Positions 60,356 to 64,000 of a DNA stretch of 64,000 bases are shown piece after piece. This DNA comes from Janthinobacterium violaceinigrum. GTDB taxonomy: Bacteria; Pseudomonadota; Gammaproteobacteria; Burkholderiales; Burkholderiaceae_D. The DNA lies in the NCBI RefSeq assembly GCF_009208555.1, contig NZ_WFLI01000027.1:21261-85260 (forward strand). Direction: 5' to 3'. Below the pieces are notes generated by a model, which ran no database searches, was not told the DNA's origin, and worked only from the letters and a program-made list of their open reading frames with translations. The translations under genes were made by a program, and so were the position numbers. How positions within the stretch are numbered: position 1 is the first letter of the stretch; each line of letters starts with the position of its first letter.

Positions 60356-60772
60356 ATGAACAGCAATCGGGGACGCGGCGCACGGTTGGCGCTGCTGGTA
60401 ATGGGGCTCGCGTCAGGGCTGGCGCTCGGTGGCGCTGCCTGGGCCGCGCCGGGCGGCCACGGCGGGCATGGCGGCCATGGCGGCTTTCACGGCGGCCACG
60501 GGCACTTTCATGGGCGTCCGCACGTGGGGGTCTGGTTTGGGCCGGCATGGGGCTACGGCTATGGTCCCGGCTGGTATGGCGATCCCTGGTATGGCTATCC
60601 GTATCCGTATGGCCGCACCGTGATCGTGCAGCCGCCGCCCGTGTACATCGAGCAGGGCGGCGAGCCGACGGCGCAGATGTGGTACTACTGCGCGCGGCCG
60701 CAAGGCTATTATCCCTACGTGAAAAATTGCAGTACGGCATGGCGCGCCGTGCTGCCGACCAGCGTGCGCTGA
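60356..60772 (+). CDS. Gly/His-rich exported protein
   Basis: 138 residues. Signal peptide ending at AWAA (about residue 29). The mature protein is a Gly/His-rich segment (GGHGGHGG, HGHFHG) and a Gly/Tyr/Trp-rich middle (PWYGYPYPYG) followed by a C-terminal domain with MWYYCARPQGYYPYVKNCSTAW that is probably structured by its two cysteines. The His-rich segment could bind metal ions; that is inference. AGGAGG precedes ATG 60356. It is followed by the glycine-zipper gene after 14 bp and is probably cotranscribed. Confidence 0.75.
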   Translation: MNSNRGRGARLALLVMGLASGLALGGAAWAAPGGHGGHGGHGGFHGGHGHFHGRPHVGVWFGPAWGYGYGPGWYGDPWYGYPYPYGRTVIVQPPPVYIEQGGEPTAQMWYYCARPQGYYPYVKNCSTAWRAVLPTSVR

Positions 60773-60786
60773 CGGGAGCGACGAAC

Positions 60787-61287
60787 ATGAACACGAGCGC
60801 GTTGATCGGATGTTCGGGCTTGCTGGCGTCCGTGCTGCTGGCCGCCTGCACGGTGATGCCGGAAGGGCCGTCGGCCATGGTCTTGCCCGGCACGGGCAAG
60901 AGTTTCGAGCAGTTCCGCGGCGATGACGGCGGTTGCCGCGGCTATGCGCAGGCGCAGCTGGGCAGCAGTTCGGCGCAGCAGGCCGGCGTCGACAGCGGCG
61001 TGCGCAGCGCGGCACTGGGCACGGTGCTCGGTGCGGCGGCCGGCGCCGCCATCGATGGCGGCCATGGCGCCGGCGTGGGCGCCGGCACGGGCTTGCTGTT
61101 TGGCGCGCTGGCGGGCACGGGCGCGGCAGATAATTCCTTGCGCGGCATGCAGCGCAGCTACGATAATGCTTATCTGCAATGCATGTATGCGAGCGGCCAC
61201 AAGGTGCCTGTCGCCGGCCAGATGCTGAGCAGCGTGCCGGCGAATGCCGCCACGCCGCCGCCCGATACGCCGCCGCCCCGGTACTAG
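60787..61287 (+). CDS. Glycine-zipper lipoprotein
   Basis: 166 residues. The signal peptide ends in a lipobox LLAAC (Cys near 20). A glycine-zipper segment (LGTVLGAAAGAAIDGGHGAGVGAGTGLLFGALAG) spans about 78-110 and may insert in the membrane as in SlyB/YMGG proteins. C-terminus Pro-rich. It is preceded by the Gly/His-rich gene. Function unknown; often envelope-stress linked. Confidence 0.8.
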   Translation: MNTSALIGCSGLLASVLLAACTVMPEGPSAMVLPGTGKSFEQFRGDDGGCRGYAQAQLGSSSAQQAGVDSGVRSAALGTVLGAAAGAAIDGGHGAGVGAGTGLLFGALAGTGAADNSLRGMQRSYDNAYLQCMYASGHKVPVAGQMLSSVPANAATPPPDTPPPRY

Positions 61288-61339
61288 GTTGCTACGACGC
61301 CTGGCGCAAGCTTAGCGAGCGGAAGGGGGATGCGCTTGA

Positions 61340-61395
61340 GACGCGCAACTGTACGGAGGTACAGTGAGCATCGCAGACCGCAGCCCGCGACGCGC
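61340..61395. repeat. ACTGTAC-GGAG-GTACAGT hairpin element
   Basis: A perfect hairpin (61348-61365, 7-bp arms, 4-nt loop) is followed by a segment with CGCAGACCGCAGCCCGCGACG. It lies between convergent genes. Reverse-complemented units of the 79-bp repeat before adk also read GTAC-N4-GTAC followed by CGCAGCC and ACG, so the two may belong to one dispersed family. Confidence 0.45.
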
Positions 61396-61416
61396 AGCAG
61401 GTTTTGACAGGCGTGT

Positions 61417-63477
61417 TTAGAAGCGCGACGTCAGGCCGACGAACATGCGGCGTCCCGGCACATAGTAGTCGACCAGGCCATCGGCCATGGGTCCCTTCTT
61501 GAGCAGGTTTTGCACGCCGCCGCGCACGGTCCATTGGGGCGTGACCTTGTACGACACGACGGTGTCGACGATGGTGTAGGCCTTGTCGGCCAGCTTGCCG
61601 GCGTCGAGTTCCTTGCCCGTGTACTGGGCCGAGACTTCGCCGAACAGCTGGTCGTTGACTTGCCAGCCCAGCGCCGAGTACCACGACAGTTTTGGTGTCG
61701 ACAGCAGGTTGGCGCCCGTGGTCAGGTTTTTCGCTTCCGCCATGTAGGTGACGTTGTTACGCCAGTTCAGGTTTTTCGTCAGCGGGATGGTGGCCGTCGC
61801 TTCCAGGCCGCTGGTGCGCGCTTTCTGGATATTCGTCATCTTGGTCCACCACTGCTTCTGGTAAAAGCCCAGTGGCGCATAGTCGATCTTGTTCTTGAAA
61901 TCCGTGTGGAACCAGGTCAGGCCCACGTCCCAGCCATTCTGTTCCCACGCCACGCCGATCTCGCCGGCCGTGCTCGTTTCCGGCTTCAAGTCCGCATTGC
62001 CCGCCATGTAGCAGCCGCCCGTGATGTAGCCCAGCGGTTTCAAGCTGCCGCAACCGCGTCCGCCCGACTGCGTGGCTGCCGCCGGCGAGTTTTCCTTCAG
62101 GCTGGGGGCGCGGAAGCCTTGCGAGATGCCGCCCTTGATGGTCCAGGCGGGAGCCGGGTGGTACACCAGGTACAGGCGCGGGCTGTAATGGTTGCCGAAC
62201 TTGCTGTGATGGTCGAGACGCAAGCCGGCCGTGGCCGTCAAGTTCTCGCGCAGGAACAGCTGATCTTCCGCAAACAGGGCCGAGGTAGTGCCCGACAGGG
62301 TGGCGCCGCTCACGGGGTTGCCCAGGTAATCAGTGGGGATGGTGCCGATGGTGTCCGTATTCGTCAGTTCCTGATGCTTCCACTGGCCGCCCATCACCAG
62401 CATCTGTTCGATGCCGCCCCAGCCGACCCGTTTTTCCAGGCTGGCATCGAGGGTGCTGTCCTTGGATTTGGCCACCGTGCCGACGACTTCGTTATCGAAA
62501 TCGTTGTGATACAGGTTGACCGTGGTCTTGCCGAAGTCCCAGCGGCCCTCGTAGCCGAGGCTGACGCTCTTGCGTATCAGCTTGCTCGCGCCCCAGGCGC
62601 CGAACAGCGGGTAGCCGTCCGCATCGAGCGTGGTCGAATCCGTCGATTGCTGCTTGCCGTAGCTGGCGTCCAGCGACAGGTTCTGCTTCTTGCCCAGCGC
62701 CCAGTTCAGCTGGCCCGAGACAGTCTGGTTGCGTTCGCCGCCCATGCCGCCCGCCTTGCCGGCGGCTTTTTCATCGGGGTTCTGGCGCGTCTGGCCCACG
62801 CCCAGGCGCATGCCCACCGTGTCCGACAGGGGGCCGGCCAGGTTCACGCCCAACTGGTGCGCCGTGCCGCGGCCGCTGTCCTGCGGCTGCGTGTAGTTGG
62901 CCGTGGCCGAGCCGTTCCATTTGCCCGGCACCTTGCGCGTGATGATGTTGATCACGCCGCCCATGGCGTCGGAGCCGTACAGCGAAGACATGGGGCCCCG
63001 CACCACTTCGATGCGCTCGATCATGTCGGGCGAAATCCAGTTCAAGTCCTGGCGGCCCAGGTCGGGACGGTAAGCCGTGTCGGCCGAGCTGCCCACGCGC
63101 TTGCCGTCGACGAGGATCAGGGTGTACTTGTCGGGCAAGCCGCGCAGCTTGATCTTCGACGCTTCGCCTTCGGGACCGGTGCCGCCCGTCACGCCGGGGA
63201 TGCGGCGCAGCAGGGTGTTCAGGTCATACACGGGCTGGCGTTCGATTTCCTCGCGCGTGATGACGCTGATGCTGGCCGGCGCATCCTTGATGTCGATGGC
63301 CGTGCCCGACGCGGTGACCACCACCGTGTTCATGGTGGGATCGGCGGCCACATTGCCTTCGGCCCAGGCGCTGCTGACGGCCAGCGACAGCAGGCAGGGC
63401 AGGAGCAGGGCGGCGGAATGGCGGGGGCGGGCGGGCGTGGCGACGGGAGCTGCGAAGGCGGGACTACGCTGGGTCAT
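61417..63477 (-). CDS. TonB-dependent siderophore/iron receptor, Fur-controlled type
   Basis: 686 residues. Signal peptide to AWAEG, TonB-box-like TMNTVVVTAS, plug with LLRRIPGVTGG, VRGPMSSLYGSDAMGGVINIITRKV, and barrel ending in FVGLTSRF. Layout and length resemble catecholate siderophore (FepA/CirA-type) receptors. ATG 63477 begins the signal peptide; the frame is open to 63879. A 19-bp palindrome resembling a Fur box lies 100 bp upstream. The ligand is not readable. Confidence 0.88.
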   Translation of the reverse strand: MTQRSPAFAAPVATPARPRHSAALLLPCLLSLAVSSAWAEGNVAADPTMNTVVVTASGTAIDIKDAPASISVITREEIERQPVYDLNTLLRRIPGVTGGTGPEGEASKIKLRGLPDKYTLILVDGKRVGSSADTAYRPDLGRQDLNWISPDMIERIEVVRGPMSSLYGSDAMGGVINIITRKVPGKWNGSATANYTQPQDSGRGTAHQLGVNLAGPLSDTVGMRLGVGQTRQNPDEKAAGKAGGMGGERNQTVSGQLNWALGKKQNLSLDASYGKQQSTDSTTLDADGYPLFGAWGASKLIRKSVSLGYEGRWDFGKTTVNLYHNDFDNEVVGTVAKSKDSTLDASLEKRVGWGGIEQMLVMGGQWKHQELTNTDTIGTIPTDYLGNPVSGATLSGTTSALFAEDQLFLRENLTATAGLRLDHHSKFGNHYSPRLYLVYHPAPAWTIKGGISQGFRAPSLKENSPAAATQSGGRGCGSLKPLGYITGGCYMAGNADLKPETSTAGEIGVAWEQNGWDVGLTWFHTDFKNKIDYAPLGFYQKQWWTKMTNIQKARTSGLEATATIPLTKNLNWRNNVTYMAEAKNLTTGANLLSTPKLSWYSALGWQVNDQLFGEVSAQYTGKELDAGKLADKAYTIVDTVVSYKVTPQWTVRGGVQNLLKKGPMADGLVDYYVPGRRMFVGLTSRF

Positions 63478-63578
63478 GGTGAACTTTCCGGATGTTGTTA
63501 TTTCCTGGCTGCCTTCCGGGTGGCTCGGGTATGAATGAATGAAAAGAGTATAAACTGCGCTCGAATTCTGCGAATGAG

Positions 63579-63597
63579 AATAAGAATCGTTCTTATT
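63579..63597. promoter_or_regulatory. Fur-box-like palindrome
   Basis: AATAAGAA-TCG-TTCTTATT, perfect 8-bp arms, in the promoter region of the iron-receptor gene. It has the GATAAT-type A/T pattern of Fur sites. Iron repression of the receptor is expected. Confidence 0.65.
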
Positions 63598-63686
63598 GTA
63601 ATGCCATCCTGGCAAGAAGGAAAGTGCTGAAAGGAAATAAAACACCGTTACCGTACGCGCATCCGCGCCGGGCAGCCGGTGCAAGC

Positions 63687-63736
63687 GTGAGAAACTGTTA
63701 CCTTGCTGGCATCTGGCGCGGCGTGTGCCAATAATG
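63687..63736 (+). promoter_or_regulatory. GTGAGNAANTGTTAC / TGCCAATAATG promoter element, copy 2
   Basis: GTGAGAAACTGTTAC (63687-63701) lies 25 bp before GCCAATAATG (63727-63736). Thirteen of 15 positions in the first block match the copy at 60264. An additional CCGTTACCG lies 40 bp upstream. Confidence 0.5.
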
Positions 63737-63767
63737 AAGGCTGGCGATGGATGCGTGGGGAGGCAGC

Positions 63768-64000
63768 ATGAAAACGAGGAGAGAAACGATACTGGCGCTG
63801 GCCTGCGGCGTCGCCGTATTTGCGGGTGCCCTTGCCGGTGCCCACGCTGGCGCGCAGGAGGGGGCGGCGTCCGAGTCATTGCCCGTGTGCCAGCTCGACC
63901 CGCGCGACAGCAGCAAGCTGGCGGTGGAACCGTGCCGCCCGGCGCCGCCCGTGCAGCCGCGCCGGGCCGTGGCGCAGGTTATCGGCCGCATGCCGGCGCA
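63768..64000 (+). CDS. Exported protein, partial (runs off window)
   Basis: ATG 63768 with GGGAGG upstream opens a frame through the window end (77 codons). A signal peptide is clear: basic MKTRRE start, hydrophobic LALACGVAVFAGALAG, cleavage near AHAG. The visible mature part contains two cysteines (LPVCQLD, VEPCRPA) and is Pro/Arg-rich afterwards. Not recognised. It shares its promoter element with the operon at 60356. Confidence 0.65.
   Translation, partial: MKTRRETILALACGVAVFAGALAGAHAGAQEGAASESLPVCQLDPRDSSKLAVEPCRPAPPVQPRRAVAQVIGRMPA

Overview
The window looks like a chromosomal segment of an Oxalobacteraceae betaproteobacterium, most likely Janthinobacterium or a close relative. The signs are a GC-rich composition with strong GC bias at third codon positions, PEP-CTERM and DUF4148 proteins, a Kdo hydroxylase gene, and a Burkholderiales-type order exbB-exbD-lpxK-trm112-kdsB-adk beside sodB and xseA. 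The genus is inferred from these features; no database search was possible. No rRNA, tRNA, CRISPR array, prophage or intact insertion sequence was seen.

Layout. 1-8.3 kb: sterol-desaturase-like protein (cut by the window edge), PEP-CTERM protein, phospholipase-D-like protein, secreted M28 peptidase, a cyclic-nucleotide-sensing flavoprotein, cysM and a small HTH protein. 8.7-13.8 kb: a translationally coupled MoxR ATPase / DUF58 / TgpA-like transglutaminase / MltB operon. 14-24.4 kb: histone-deacetylase-like protein, two unknowns, ylqF, ygiD with a divergent LysR gene, an M1 peptidase operon and a TonB-receptor-type barrel that lacks the plug domain. 24.5-27 kb: dsbA with a small membrane protein, an SDR and a SnoaL-like protein. 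27-33.2 kb: an aromatic-acid/fusaric-acid-type efflux operon (NodT, MarR, FUSC, DUF1656, HlyD, LysR). 33.3-40.9 kb: small secreted and membrane proteins, an aldo/keto reductase, CYTH-CHAD protein, Kdo hydroxylase, LprI-like protein and sodB.

41.1-50.8 kb is a beta-glucoside utilisation locus: LacI regulator with three palindromic operators, a complete CUT1 ABC importer, a GH1 beta-glucosidase and a TonB-dependent receptor. It sits between sodB and xseA and looks like an accessory insertion in a housekeeping neighbourhood. The receptor would bring the sugar across the outer membrane, the ABC system across the inner membrane, and the GH1 enzyme would cleave it in the cytoplasm. 50.9-64 kb carries xseA, exbBD (which energise receptors of this kind), lpxK/kdsB for lipid A and Kdo, adk, a proton-pumping pyrophosphatase, two small secreted proteins, a Fur-type siderophore receptor and a partial secreted protein.

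The most striking non-coding feature is the 1.2-kb gene-free stretch between xseA and exbB. It holds seven diverged copies of one module. Each copy has an IHF-consensus-like site, then exactly 42 bp downstream (start to start) a DnaA box (TTATCCACA in five copies, TTGTCCACA in two), then 14 bp later an inverted DnaA-like box. A weaker DnaA-like 9-mer precedes each strong box by 12 bp. The architecture suggests a datA-like (or DARS-like) DnaA-control locus. Other structure includes a 3 x 79-bp tandem repeat before adk, dispersed inverted-repeat elements (one supplies the stop codon of ygiD), and several palindromes placed on recognisable promoters.
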